DNA of 41,666 bases from Chloroflexi bacterium HGW-Chloroflexi-3 (GCA_002842045.1 PHBX01000029.1:1-41666); one strand, 5' to 3'. Counted from the first letter of the stretch, positions 16,480 to 26,241 are shown. The notes: a model not told the origin generated them from the sequence alone. Made by a program: numbers and translations.

Positions 16480-17973
16480 TTATTCAACCCAATCAAATGT
16501 GCGGGTAACTGCTTTCTTCCACCCCGCATAAATTTTCTCACGTTGCTCAACATTCATCTGAGGACGCCAGATCGCATCCATCCCCCAATTGGCACGTAAA
16601 TCATCTATCTGTTCCCAGACACCTACAGCCAGACCTGCAGCATAAGCAGCACCCAAGGCTGTTGTTTCTGCCACGGTAGGTCTGATCACCGGTACCCCCA
16701 GGATATCTGCCTGGAATTGCATCAATGTATTATTAAAAACCATGCCACCATCCACTTTTAGCGCTTTCAGGTTAACACCTGAATCTTTGTTCATTGCATC
16801 CAACACCTCACGCGTCTGGTAAGCAGTGGCTTCCAGAACTGCCCGCGCCAGGTGAGCTTTATTGATATAACGTGTCAACCCGACAATCACACCACGGGCA
16901 TCACTGCGCCAATAAGGGGCATATAAACCTGAGAATGCCGGAACAAAGTAGATTCCGCCACTATCTTCAACAGTTTTTGCCAGTGGTTCTACCTCTGTTG
17001 AATTTTGAATAATGTTGAGATTATCCCGCAACCATTGCACCAACGCACCGGTTATGGCAATTGATCCCTCAAGCGCATAGATTGCAGGTGCATCTCCAAT
17101 TTTATAACCCACGGTTGTTAACAAGCCATTATCCGATTGGACGATCTTGGTGCCTGTGTTCAATAACATAAAACAACCGGTGCCATAGGTGTTTTTGGCT
17201 TCGCCCACATCAAAACAGGTCTGGCCAAAGAGGGCAGCCTGTTGGTCACCCAGAATTCCAGCGATGGGAACACCTGATAATTGACCCAGATTAATCTGAC
17301 CAAAGATTTCGCTGGATGAACGGATTTGTGGAAGCATCACACGTGGTATTCCCATAATCTGGAGAATTTCTGGATCCCAATCCAGAGTTTCCAGATTCAT
17401 GCACAGGGTACGGGATGCATTGGTCACATCGGTGATATGCAATCCATGATCTGGTCCACCGGTGAGATTCCAGATCAACCAGGTATCAACATTTCCGAAG
17501 AGTATTTCGCCATTCTCTGCCCTCTCCCGAATTTCAGGAAAATTATCCAGGACCCACTTCACTTTTGGACCGGAGAAATAGGTCGCCAGAGGTAGTCCTG
17601 TTTTAGCACGGAAGCGGTCCTGCCCCCCATCCTGTGCCAATTGTGAACAAATTTTATCCGTTCTGGTATCCTGCCAGACAATTGTAGGATGAACAGATTT
17701 GCCAGTAGATTTCTCCCAGAGGACAGCTGTTTCACGTTGGTTGGTGATTCCCACCGCAGCAATTTCCTTGGTCCGAATACCACTCCTCTGAAGTGTGTTG
17801 GTAATCACCTCCTGCGTATTTTGCCAGATTTCCAATGGGTCATGTTCCACCCACCCGGGTTGCGGGTAAATCTGCTGGTGTTCTTTTTGCTCGGATGCAA
17901 TGATTTTACCTGACAGGTCAAAAATAATGAAACGAGTGCTGGTTGTACCCTGGTCAATTGCGGCTATATACAT
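16480..17973 (-). CDS. glpK: Glycerol kinase
   Basis: A 497-aa enzyme, the normal length of GlpK. 'YIAAIDQGTTSTRFIIFD' opens the FGGY kinase fold, 'GITNQRET' and 'GVPIAGILGDQQAALFGQ' are further family motifs, and 'LKVDGGMVFNNTLMQFQAD' is the second signature. The start at 17973 has a strong GGAGG 7 bases upstream; an upstream in-frame ATG at 18027 adds 18 residues with no family match. It feeds glycerol-3-phosphate to the GlpA-like enzyme encoded 59 bases downstream. Confidence 0.95.
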   Translation of the reverse strand: MYIAAIDQGTTSTRFIIFDLSGKIIASEQKEHQQIYPQPGWVEHDPLEIWQNTQEVITNTLQRSGIRTKEIAAVGITNQRETAVLWEKSTGKSVHPTIVWQDTRTDKICSQLAQDGGQDRFRAKTGLPLATYFSGPKVKWVLDNFPEIRERAENGEILFGNVDTWLIWNLTGGPDHGLHITDVTNASRTLCMNLETLDWDPEILQIMGIPRVMLPQIRSSSEIFGQINLGQLSGVPIAGILGDQQAALFGQTCFDVGEAKNTYGTGCFMLLNTGTKIVQSDNGLLTTVGYKIGDAPAIYALEGSIAITGALVQWLRDNLNIIQNSTEVEPLAKTVEDSGGIYFVPAFSGLYAPYWRSDARGVIVGLTRYINKAHLARAVLEATAYQTREVLDAMNKDSGVNLKALKVDGGMVFNNTLMQFQADILGVPVIRPTVAETTALGAAYAAGLAVGVWEQIDDLRANWGMDAIWRPQMNVEQREKIYAGWKKAVTRTFDWVE

Positions 17974-18131
17974 AAAATCCTCCGGAAGAATGATCAAGAA
18001 AATCAAATTTTTGCTTACAAGAATCACCTACTTGATTAATTATATTCAGCTCGTGGATTTAATAAATCGTTTCACCTATTTTTTTAATTGAATTTATAGC
18101 TATGCGCATCGTTATTTTTGAGATCTTAAAA

Positions 18132-18166
18132 ATCAAAAAACACCTACCGGGTAGAAGCTTTTTGAT
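18132..18166 (-). terminator. Probable terminator of the receiver gene
   Basis: ATCAAAAA (18132-18139) and TTTTTGAT (18159-18166) form the outer stem around CTACCGGGTAG. Read on the minus strand, the hairpin is followed by further T-rich sequence, fitting termination of the gene at 18209-18670. The surrounding 17974-18208 has no gene. Confidence 0.4.
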
Positions 18167-18208
18167 CAAAAAAAATTCTTGTAGGGGATTTTTTTTGGAG
18201 TGAGTTAA

Positions 18209-18670
18209 TTACAATAAAATCGGTGCGAAATTTCCATACGCTGATTTCTTCTTAGATGGCCCTATGAGATACTCAGATGGTTTCTCACAAATAGTATATA
18301 ACGCATTCAAAAAGATTTCTGGTGGATCTCCTTTTGATACAAAGCTATTTGCTCCAGCTTCCATGGCTTCAGATTTTACCTGAGGTTTGCTGCTAAGAAC
18401 GATGATATACAAATTCGGATTTATTTCCCGCAAATGATGGATTCGATCCTTCAAACAAAAATATGGAGGTCGTTTATCCCCACAACATTCTTCTGGTAAT
18501 TCCCAATCCAACAATAATAATTGTGGGTTCTCTTGTTCTACCATTAAAAACAGCTCGTTTACATTACGAACTTCAGCGATGACTTGCCAACAAGCTCGAT
18601 CCTGGTCTAATAACAGGTTGATTGCGGAACGTACTTTCGCATCGTCATCAGCAATCATTAATTTAATCAT
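18209..18670 (-). CDS. Stand-alone response-regulator receiver protein
   Basis: A 153-aa protein that is a receiver domain with no output domain. Acidic pocket 'IADDD' (6-10), phospho-acceptor Asp55 in 'LLLLDWELP', the Ser of 'IIVLSSKP' (about 89-96) and Lys113 in 'FVSKGD' are all present. There is an unusual insertion of about 15 residues after the phosphorylation site, with two Cys ('EECCGDK'). No histidine kinase is nearby, so the partner is unknown. The divergent neighbour is pyroglutamyl peptidase. Confidence 0.85.
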   Translation of the reverse strand: MIKLMIADDDAKVRSAINLLLDQDRACWQVIAEVRNVNELFLMVEQENPQLLLLDWELPEECCGDKRPPYFCLKDRIHHLREINPNLYIIVLSSKPQVKSEAMEAGANSFVSKGDPPEIFLNALYTICEKPSEYLIGPSKKKSAYGNFAPILL

Positions 18671-18869
18671 TTCTTTGCCATTTCTTCACTCTTTGCTAAG
18701 ATAATTCGTATCTTTTCAATAATTCAGGGTTGGTTTTGACCCAAAGATGAAATACGAATAATTTTTATTTCTACTACTTTAAACCATCATTCAAATTGAA
18801 TCAACCCGCGGAAGTTCAGGTTCTTCTTCGTACCTTAAGCGAGGAATTTACGGTCTATTGACCAGGTAC

Positions 18870-18899
18870 TTGAAAAACCCTTAAAAACGATGTTACACT
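18870..18899 (+). promoter_or_regulatory. Candidate promoter of pcp
   Basis: TTGAAA (18870-18875) and TACACT (18894-18899) with an 18-base spacer lie about 33 bases upstream of the ATG at 18933; an AGAGG Shine-Dalgarno sits between. Matches are partial. Confidence 0.3.
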
Positions 18900-18932
18900 C
18901 ATAAAGAAATTTTTTACAAGAGGTTACAAAAA

Positions 18933-19553
18933 ATGAACATCATTCTGACTGGATTTGAACCTTTTAATGGAAGTTCTACCAACCCATCAGCAGAAGTTAT
19001 TAAGAACTTCCCTGTAGATTCATTTTCAGAACACAACCTGATTCGGGAAATTCTGCCTGTCGACAGTGTAAAAGCAGTAGCATGGTTAAGAGAATCCATC
19101 CAGGCAATTCGACCTGAAATTATCATCCTTTTGGGAGAAGCAACGAATCGACCGGTTGTATCCATCGAAAAGGTAGCTATTAATTGGATGGATTTTAGAA
19201 TTGCGGATAATTCAGGGGGTCAGGTTCGTGATCAATCAGTGGTTGAAGATGGTCCTGCGGCTTACTTCTCAACATTACCAGTCAACCTGATTCATAACCA
19301 ATTGAGAGCTGCTCATATTCCAGTGGAAATTTCATTATCCGCTGGGGCTTATTTGTGTAACCAGGTATTTTATAGCAGTCTGTATTATGCTGATCTCATT
19401 GACAATATAAGTCTGTGTGGATTTATTCACCTACCATCATTACCCAAACAGGTGGTTGAAAAAAACCAGATCGCTCCGTCGATGAGTTTGGGTACCTGCA
19501 TGACGGCAATCACAATTGCCCTGCAAGCTTGCATTCAACACTTTCCGGGATAA
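18933..19553 (+). CDS. pcp: Pyroglutamyl-peptidase I (C15)
   Basis: A 206-aa cytoplasmic cysteine peptidase that removes N-terminal pyroglutamate. 'ILTGFEPFNGSSTNPS' opens the protein as in the family. The catalytic triad is Glu79 ('SIEKVAIN'), Cys142 ('SLSAGAYLCNQVFY') and His166 ('CGFIHLPSLP'). Length is normal. It converges with the gene at 19558-20619, with only 4 bases between the stops. Confidence 0.93.
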   Translation: MNIILTGFEPFNGSSTNPSAEVIKNFPVDSFSEHNLIREILPVDSVKAVAWLRESIQAIRPEIIILLGEATNRPVVSIEKVAINWMDFRIADNSGGQVRDQSVVEDGPAAYFSTLPVNLIHNQLRAAHIPVEISLSAGAYLCNQVFYSSLYYADLIDNISLCGFIHLPSLPKQVVEKNQIAPSMSLGTCMTAITIALQACIQHFPG

Positions 19554-19557
19554 TAGA

Positions 19558-20619
19558 TTACTCGCTTATAGCATTAATGACAGAAAGTAATTGGTTGGCA
19601 AGGCCTTTTTCTACAACTGCAATTTGAAGCAATTTATTTTTTATATCCTCGAGAATATCCGGCTGTTCACCCTGGTAAAGGTTGAAAAACAGGTGTCCAA
19701 CTTCATCCCACTGCTCACCCAGGAATAAGTATTGCTCTCCAATCGCACCTAAAGCGGGGGCGGCTGCCTGGTGAGACGCTTCCAATAAAAAATTTCCATA
19801 CATTTTTCTAAATGCGCCACCACCAGTACCCCCAATTTGATCTATCATGATAAATGCGTTCAGAGCTGCTCGATTAAGCCTTGCCGCACTCCAATTTTTC
19901 CATTTATCCATGGAGCGGGCAAATAATAAGATCGCTCTCAAGCCTTCAGAGGTGTGAGGAGCATTAAGAAATCGAATCATATTTTCCTTAATGGCAGAAA
20001 AGATCTGACCGCGGGTAAGAAAATGATAATAATTCCACTCAATCTCCAGCCAGATATTATCCGGAGGGAAAGGTTCCAATTTGGAAATACGGGCTCTGGA
20101 GAGTTCCGGCATGGGAATCATATGGAAACTCTGAGGTTGTTCATGGGGAGATACAGTGATTGGAAACCCCACCTGATCACGATCGGATACATAGACTACA
20201 TTTTTTTCTTCATCAAAACCAAATACCGTGACACAATGACTCCCAAAGCGTTGATCCGGTGGCATGTGTAAATAATCCAGTTCAGACATTTCCACATAAA
20301 CGATAACTGGATGATCAAGAATGAGTTTACTCCTCAGCAAGTTCCAGGCAGATTTATCATCTTCCGTGGTTTTAATTTGTATATTGATATGGCTATGCTG
20401 GGTGAGATTTTCCTCAAATTTTCTGGGAAGCATTCTGCCACCGATGACTGGATGAGGCAGACTACGCATATTGAAATAGTAGAAATGTAAACCAGCGCCC
20501 AGACCAAACAGCATTTCTTCACTGAGATTGACACCATAATACTTTATAACTTCACGGATGGCAGTGGTTATGTCATTTTTTCCTGATAAAGGATTAAAGT
20601 CTTTGATAATGTGTTTCAT
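19558..20619 (-). CDS. BtrH N-terminal / DUF4872 domain protein
   Basis: A 353-aa protein. The N-terminal half resembles BtrH, the acyl transferase of butirosin synthesis, with a papain-like cysteine-peptidase-type fold; 'GSHCVTVFGFDEEKNVVYVSD' (about 126-146) carries the His of this module and 'HPVIVYVEM' precedes it. The C-terminal half (about 195-350) fits DUF4872. In other genomes such proteins occur in natural-product and general contexts; here there is no cluster around it, so substrate is unknown. The N-terminal Cys usually found in the active site is not obvious: the region 'DITTAIREVIKYYG' has no Cys. Confidence 0.7.
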   Translation of the reverse strand: MKHIIKDFNPLSGKNDITTAIREVIKYYGVNLSEEMLFGLGAGLHFYYFNMRSLPHPVIGGRMLPRKFEENLTQHSHINIQIKTTEDDKSAWNLLRSKLILDHPVIVYVEMSELDYLHMPPDQRFGSHCVTVFGFDEEKNVVYVSDRDQVGFPITVSPHEQPQSFHMIPMPELSRARISKLEPFPPDNIWLEIEWNYYHFLTRGQIFSAIKENMIRFLNAPHTSEGLRAILLFARSMDKWKNWSAARLNRAALNAFIMIDQIGGTGGGAFRKMYGNFLLEASHQAAAPALGAIGEQYLFLGEQWDEVGHLFFNLYQGEQPDILEDIKNKLLQIAVVEKGLANQLLSVINAISE

Positions 20620-20743
20620 AAATTTTTCTTTGCTGAATCTATCTTCTCCCTAATTATAGGGATAATCCCGGAATTAGGAAATTAACAAGCAGAATTCTCT
20701 GATTTCAAATGAATGATGGTTTTAAATTGATTGGAATTCGATG

Positions 20744-20752
20744 TGCTATAAT
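20744..20752 (+). promoter_or_regulatory. Extended -10 promoter element
   Basis: TGCTATAAT (TG at 20744-20745, TATAAT at 20747-20752) is a full extended -10 box without a clear -35, leaving a leader of about 125 bases before the epimerase start. Confidence 0.4.
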
Positions 20753-20886
20753 GAGTTCAGCTTGAGAATTGGAGATTTTTTTTATTGGAAGGAACATTTT
20801 ATCATTACACGATCCGTTTTCATCGATAAATGAAAAAACTATCAAAGTCTGATAACATCTCATTCATTCATAACAAATAGGTGATT

Positions 20887-21831
20887 ATGCGCATCTTTAT
20901 CACTGGCGCCGCAGGATTTATCGGTTCAGCATTAGCGAACAAAATGGTTAAGGAAGGTCATTATGTACGGGGATTAGACGACCTTTCGACGGGTGATCCA
21001 GACAGATTATTGCCAGATGTTGAATTCATCCGCGGTGATATCAACGATCGGCCGAAATTGTGGACATTATTGCAGGATGTTGATTGCGTCTACCATGTTG
21101 CTGCCCGGGTTGTAGTGCCCGAATCAGTCCTGTATCCTAGGGAATATAACCTGGTAAATGTCGGTGGCACTGTCACCTTAATGGAGGCGATGCGTGATGT
21201 AGGTGTTCGCCGGGTGGTCTTCACTTCTTCGGGTGCCATTTATGGGAACCAATCTTCTCAACCAGTGAAAGAATCCGCCATTCCACAACCTCGCTCACCG
21301 TACGCAGTTTCTAAACTTTCCGCTGAATATTACATTCACACCATTGGCGGCTTGTGGGGTATTGAAACAGTAAATTTACGAATTTTCAATGCATATGGCC
21401 CAGGACAACAAATGCCACCTACCCATCCCCCGGTTATCCCATACTTTCTGAAACAAGCATATTCGAATTCGACGCTGGTTGTGCATGGCGATGGTATACA
21501 AACCAGAGATTATATTTACATTGACGATGTGGTAAATGGACTGATCGCCGCAGTCTCTGCGACTAATATCAATCGCGAGACGATCAATCTTGGGAGTGGT
21601 AGAGAAACGAGCGTGCGAGAATTAACACGTCTGGTCGCAGAAATTACAGGAAAAAGCCCGGAAGTGGTTTACAACATCCGCAATGATGGCGGTCCCAGCC
21701 GTATGTGTGCAGATTTAACACTGGCTCGAGAAAAATTGAATTTTTATCCCCTCACCCCATTAGAAATTGGATTGCAGAATACATACGAATCCGATTTAAG
21801 GTTACGGGTCAAAAATATCCCGACCACTTAA
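20887..21831 (+). CDS. NAD-dependent epimerase/dehydratase (extended SDR)
   Basis: A 314-aa nucleotide-sugar epimerase-type protein. 'FITGAAGFIGSALA' gives the GxxGxxG NAD site, 'VYHVAARVVVPES' and 'VFTSSGAIYGN' provide the catalytic Ser region, 'SPYAVSKLSAEYY' the YxxxK catalytic pair, and 'LRIFNAYGPGQQ' and 'RDYIYIDDVVNGL' are typical of UDP-glucose 4-epimerase-like enzymes. ATG at 20887 is preferred because AGGTG lies just upstream; a GTG at 20881 is also possible. Substrate is not certain. Confidence 0.9.
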   Translation: MRIFITGAAGFIGSALANKMVKEGHYVRGLDDLSTGDPDRLLPDVEFIRGDINDRPKLWTLLQDVDCVYHVAARVVVPESVLYPREYNLVNVGGTVTLMEAMRDVGVRRVVFTSSGAIYGNQSSQPVKESAIPQPRSPYAVSKLSAEYYIHTIGGLWGIETVNLRIFNAYGPGQQMPPTHPPVIPYFLKQAYSNSTLVVHGDGIQTRDYIYIDDVVNGLIAAVSATNINRETINLGSGRETSVRELTRLVAEITGKSPEVVYNIRNDGGPSRMCADLTLAREKLNFYPLTPLEIGLQNTYESDLRLRVKNIPTT

Positions 21832-21931
21832 GAGAAAAGATACGTCAATTGTTATTAATGGATGAATTTGATATACTTTTTGGGGATAACTATTACGATT
21901 CTTTAAATTAAATAATTCTTCTTAGGTCCAT

Positions 21932-23350
21932 GTGAAAATCAAAACCGTTTTTTATAAAACCCTATTTTCTTTCATATTTTTGTCGATTCTACTCGCTGCT
22001 TGTAGTAGTGGTGATCTGAGTGGATCCAATAATAGAGTCTATGGTATTGATAAATCCTTCCGGGATTTTTACAAAAAAATGGGTGGTAGTGTAGTTCTTG
22101 GACCTGTCATTTCAGAAGTATTTTCCTGGGATGAAAATCAATGCCAATATACCGAAAATGCTTTAATGTGTTTTAATCCGAAATTAAGTCAAAATCGAGG
22201 CTACTTTTTCTTTCCCATCGGTGCTATGTTGGGGGTGAATGCTTCTTTAAATGAAAAAACCTCAAATGAAACACTCGAGGTTTATGAAGGGTTCATACCT
22301 CTTTTCCAACAATTGGGAGGAGAAACTACATCCGGAAAACTGCTCACAGGTGTTCGATACAACCTGCAGGAAAAACGGATCGAGCAATACTTTGAAAATA
22401 TTGGGTTTTATCGCCAGATAGATGATCCTGATGAAAAGATTCAGCTATTGGCTTATGGCGCTCATACCTGTGACGAAAAATGTAAATTTACTGCCAGGCA
22501 AGGTGCGGTGGTGAACGTAAATGCCAACACAGTTACAATGCCATTCCTCCGTTTTATTAAAAGATTTGAACAATTAGATGCATTTGGTGAACCGTTAACC
22601 GCCCCGATTGAAATTCAATCCGGATTGATTCAACAGGTTTACCAGAATGCCGTGTTTATTGGAAATCCAGCCTTGCCTGAAACCATCCATCTGTTGGATG
22701 TCCCGGTTCGTCTGGGGGTTAGGCGGGATCAACCGGGTCCACAGCTATACTCCCTGGAGGATAACATGGTGTTTTATGTGGTCAACAGCCCGAATGGGTT
22801 CCATGTTCCTTCGGTGTTTGACCAATTCATCATCAAACATGGTGGCAGAGAACTCTCCGGCAGTCCACTATGTGAAGTTTATGAAGATGGCGATCATATC
22901 CGACAATGTTTTCAGAATTACTGTCTGGATTTTTTGCCCGGCAGTCAGGAAGTAAAAATGGTGCCTTTAGGGGAAGAATTTCTTCAGACAATGAACATTC
23001 AGACCGAACAGGTGGTTCTTTTTGAATATACCGCCCAAACAGTTACGGTACACATTCAGGAAAAATCATCCCACGTATCTTTGAATGAAGAGCAGGAATT
23101 ACAGATTCAGGTTTTACGCACCGAAAATCGAACTCCGCTTCAAAACATTGCAGCAGTTTTGAAAATCACATTGCCAGATGCCAATGAATATTTTTATGAT
23201 GTACCAGCTACAGACCAATATGGCATCAGTAAGATTACCATTCCAGGGATAAAACGTGTACAAAATGGCAGCGTGTTGACATATTCCTTATGCCTGAAAG
23301 TGCCAGGCAATGAACCATTGTGTGTCAATGGTAGCTACCTGATCTGGTAA
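21932..23350 (+). CDS. LGFP-like repeat lipoprotein
   Basis: A 472-aa lipoprotein: signal peptide with lipobox 'LLAACSS' and the probable acylated Cys at about residue 24. The body holds repeated units of the type 'F..F....GG...LG.pis' ('FRDFYKKMGGSVVLGPVISE', 'FIPLFQQLGGETTSGKLLT', 'FIIKHGGRELSGSPLCE'), reminiscent of LGFP repeats seen in Chloroflexota wall proteins. The C-terminal ~110 residues form a beta-sandwich-like domain. The chosen start is GTG at 21932 with TTAGGT upstream. It converges with the LysM lipoprotein gene (4 bases apart). Function unknown, probably wall binding. Confidence 0.65.
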   Translation: MKIKTVFYKTLFSFIFLSILLAACSSGDLSGSNNRVYGIDKSFRDFYKKMGGSVVLGPVISEVFSWDENQCQYTENALMCFNPKLSQNRGYFFFPIGAMLGVNASLNEKTSNETLEVYEGFIPLFQQLGGETTSGKLLTGVRYNLQEKRIEQYFENIGFYRQIDDPDEKIQLLAYGAHTCDEKCKFTARQGAVVNVNANTVTMPFLRFIKRFEQLDAFGEPLTAPIEIQSGLIQQVYQNAVFIGNPALPETIHLLDVPVRLGVRRDQPGPQLYSLEDNMVFYVVNSPNGFHVPSVFDQFIIKHGGRELSGSPLCEVYEDGDHIRQCFQNYCLDFLPGSQEVKMVPLGEEFLQTMNIQTEQVVLFEYTAQTVTVHIQEKSSHVSLNEEQELQIQVLRTENRTPLQNIAAVLKITLPDANEYFYDVPATDQYGISKITIPGIKRVQNGSVLTYSLCLKVPGNEPLCVNGSYLIW

Positions 23351-23354
23351 ATTT

Positions 23355-24314
23355 TTAAGGTTGGGCTTCAGCAAATAAAAGATATTCGGCGATCTTGCCA
23401 GACACGGCAGCTAAATCGATTTGAAATCTGCCATCTTTTGTGGGCTCAGACAAAGATGATTGCCAACGTCGTAAGCCAACAAAATTCCCCTGGTCATCAA
23501 TCGCGACGGCAACAATTGTGATGTTGGAAGCAGGTTCGTCCAGCGTGAATTTCCCATCAATGGTGAGGAGTTGATTCTCAAGGGCTGAGTTATCAGAAAT
23601 CACCTCCGCACTGATGGAGAGATAACGACCTGATGCTGGATTATAGGGAACCGCTGAAACAAACTGAGCACTTTTTTGAAAAGGCTGCGGAACCGGGGCA
23701 GGGAAATATAAAGCTACCGGTATTTTCTCGCCAGCCAATAGGATGTTCAGTGGAGCTGTACCCTGACTGGAAAAGACCTGAGATGCCTGTAAGTCAGCCA
23801 GGTTAAACCCGATGGTTATATTTTCGTAGGATTCGGATGAAGTATTGTTGACCCACACGAAACACCAGACACCACCATCGGCATCCGGCAGACAATTCAA
23901 ACCTTCGAGTGGTAATTGGATGGGCGTGGGTTCCAATGTCAGATTGGCTGGCGGAAGCGTTGCAACCGGTATCAACAAGTCAGTCCCCACAATCATAATA
24001 TTCGGGTTTACATCCGGGTTCATGGATTTCAACTCGTCCAGAGAAACATTATAAATCCAGGCAATCCCCAACAATGTTTCTCCAGACGTGATGGTATGTA
24101 CCCGAGGGGTTGATGTCGGTGATGGTAAAGGTGTGGAGGTCAGGCGTGGGGTTGAAGTGGAAGTGATGGTAGATGTATACGTTGGTGCGACAGTGGGTGT
24201 CACGGGTGTGCTGGTGAAAGCACTATCCGGCATAGTAAGCTGACCGGACGGGACACAGCTAGCAAGGAAAAACATCAAAATGATGAAGAGTGGATGGATT
24301 GATTTGGATTTCAT
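23355..24314 (-). CDS. LysM-domain lipoprotein
   Basis: A 319-aa lipoprotein. The signal ends in lipobox 'FFLASC' (Cys20); a Thr/Pro/Ser linker (about 33-72) is followed by one LysM motif (about 73-117, 'HTITSGETLLGIAWIYNVSL'), which binds peptidoglycan or chitin-like glycans. The C-terminal ~190 residues form a beta-rich domain with two Cys ('LNCLPDADGGVWCFVWV'). It is probably tethered to the membrane and bound to the wall. Divergently transcribed from the TPR gene, 85 bases apart. Confidence 0.85.
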   Translation of the reverse strand: MKSKSIHPLFIILMFFLASCVPSGQLTMPDSAFTSTPVTPTVAPTYTSTITSTSTPRLTSTPLPSPTSTPRVHTITSGETLLGIAWIYNVSLDELKSMNPDVNPNIMIVGTDLLIPVATLPPANLTLEPTPIQLPLEGLNCLPDADGGVWCFVWVNNTSSESYENITIGFNLADLQASQVFSSQGTAPLNILLAGEKIPVALYFPAPVPQPFQKSAQFVSAVPYNPASGRYLSISAEVISDNSALENQLLTIDGKFTLDEPASNITIVAVAIDDQGNFVGLRRWQSSLSEPTKDGRFQIDLAAVSGKIAEYLLFAEAQP

Positions 24315-24399
24315 GGTTCGAATGATACCATGAATTAGAGGGAAAGTTTCTTCTCACAAATCCCTTGTCGTGAGTTTGGGGCTATGCTAAACTCAATGC

Positions 24400-26241
24400 A
24401 TGACTACTGCAGAAGAGAAGATGTTTCAGGAAGCCCGGAGTGCGATTGATGCGGGGAATCGTGCCCGTGGTAAAGATCTCTTAACTCGGCTGCTAAAGCA
24501 GAACCAGGAAAACCCTGATTACTGGTTGTGGATGAGCGCTGTGGTGGATAGTATTAAAGAGCGTCGCTATTGTCTCAATCAGACCCTCAAACTCGATCCG
24601 CAAAATAAGCTGGCCAGGAGAGGTTTAATCATGCTGGGGGATCTTCCAGCGGATGAAAGTCTGGCAATTCCATTCGAAGCCCAAAAACGCAAATGGCAAT
24701 TACCACCCTTGGGGCCTGTGGAAAAACCTCCCGCAAAAGTTCCCTGGTTAAAAGTAGGCATTTCCTTTGTGGGTCTGGTCGTTGTGATCGTATTGGTCGT
24801 TTTGGCAATTCGATCCAATCGCTTATGGTTGTTCCGTGGACGCAACCTGGCTGCTATGGGAACTGCCGTGCCTACACCTACCTACCCTGCCAGCCCAACC
24901 ACCACCATTACACTTACCCCCAGAATTATCGAACCAACCGCTCCCTGGAATATTCTGCAAAGCACTTACACACCTACTCCTATCTACGTCTTTACACCGC
25001 ATCCGATCATTGAGGCTTTCAGTATCGCAATGCGTAATTATCAGAAAGACAATTGGTTGGAGGCGATAAAATATTTCAACCAGGCAATTCAAACTCAAAA
25101 AGATGCTCCTGATCTCTATTACCATTTGGGAGAAGCTTATTTTCAAATTGGCGAACTTTCCAATGCGCTGACAGCATATGAAGAATCCATTAAAATCGGA
25201 CCTGATTTTGCTCCGGGATATTACGGCAGAGCAAAGATAAACTTGCTTCGGAGAGATACAATTGATGAGGCAGTAGAAGACCTACTTACCAGTGTTGATC
25301 TTGATCCGGATTATGGGGAAGCTTATCTTGCGCTTTTACAAGCCTATGTTAAGGAAGGAGACATCGAATCAGCCCGTGAATATCTGGAGGATGTGGAGAT
25401 TCTTCTACCCGATACACCACTGCTCGATTTGGCGAAAGGGCGGATCGCTTTGTCTGAGAATGAGTTCAATTTAGCCATCGATTACACAGAAAAAGCATTG
25501 GAGAAGGATTTGACACTGCTAAGTGCATATAAATTCCTGGGTGAGATTTTTCAGGCAAGTGGTAACCCCAGGGCATCTCTAGATCCTTTGTTGATTTATA
25601 CCAGATACAACACATCCTTTGACCCTGAAGCAGAGATCCTGCTATCGACTGCTTATGCAGCCAACAATAATTTTGAGGAAGCCATCAAATTATTGGACTC
25701 AATTCTGGAAAGAGATCCAACTTATTATGAAGGGTTTACACAACGTGGTGTGATTTACACTACTATGGAAGAATATCAAAAAGCATTTGAAGATTACGCT
25801 CGCGCCTTCAAACTGGCTCCAAAGTCTTTCAATGCCTGCATCACTCTTAGCGAAGCCAATTTTCCATTGAAAAAACCAGGGAATGCATACCAAAAGGCAA
25901 GTGAATGCCAAAAACTGGCTGAGAATGATAATGAACTTGCCCACATGTACTTTGTTCGGGCAATTGCTTTAGAAGAATTGAAAAACGATGTTGCCAAACG
26001 AGATTGGGAACGGATGTTGGAATTAGACCCCGAAGCCATTTTACCGGAATGGAAGGCCACTGCCGAGTTCTACCTCAATCAGTATTACACTGCCACACCT
26101 ACGCCGAGTGAAACTCCCTCTCCTACCCCTAATACCAGAACTGTGCTGCCAACCACAAAAACACCTACAAATACTCAAACGGTCAAACCCACAATTACTG
26201 CCACCATAACTGCTACTGCTACAATCACGCCTACAAAGTGA
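24400..26241 (+). CDS. TPR-repeat membrane protein with Thr/Pro linkers
   Basis: A 613-aa protein. N-terminal ~100 residues contain TPR-like helices ('NPDYWLWMSAVVDSIKERR'), a membrane segment sits at about 115-138, then a Thr/Pro linker (about 150-195), about eight TPR units (about 205-560, e.g. 'PDLYYHLGEAYFQIGELSNA' and 'EAYLALLQAYVKEGDIESA') and a C-terminal Thr/Pro tail. TPRs mediate protein assembly; the second block is predicted to lie outside the cell. Its TGA stop overlaps the GTG of the penicillin-binding-protein-like gene (GTGA), so the two are translated together and may act together on the wall. Confidence 0.8.
   Translation: MTTAEEKMFQEARSAIDAGNRARGKDLLTRLLKQNQENPDYWLWMSAVVDSIKERRYCLNQTLKLDPQNKLARRGLIMLGDLPADESLAIPFEAQKRKWQLPPLGPVEKPPAKVPWLKVGISFVGLVVVIVLVVLAIRSNRLWLFRGRNLAAMGTAVPTPTYPASPTTTITLTPRIIEPTAPWNILQSTYTPTPIYVFTPHPIIEAFSIAMRNYQKDNWLEAIKYFNQAIQTQKDAPDLYYHLGEAYFQIGELSNALTAYEESIKIGPDFAPGYYGRAKINLLRRDTIDEAVEDLLTSVDLDPDYGEAYLALLQAYVKEGDIESAREYLEDVEILLPDTPLLDLAKGRIALSENEFNLAIDYTEKALEKDLTLLSAYKFLGEIFQASGNPRASLDPLLIYTRYNTSFDPEAEILLSTAYAANNNFEEAIKLLDSILERDPTYYEGFTQRGVIYTTMEEYQKAFEDYARAFKLAPKSFNACITLSEANFPLKKPGNAYQKASECQKLAENDNELAHMYFVRAIALEELKNDVAKRDWERMLELDPEAILPEWKATAEFYLNQYYTATPTPSETPSPTPNTRTVLPTTKTPTNTQTVKPTITATITATATITPTK

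Noticed and set aside
18132..18166. Riboswitch upstream of glpK
   Set aside because: The hairpin is simple and fits termination of the receiver gene; no known aptamer pattern was seen.
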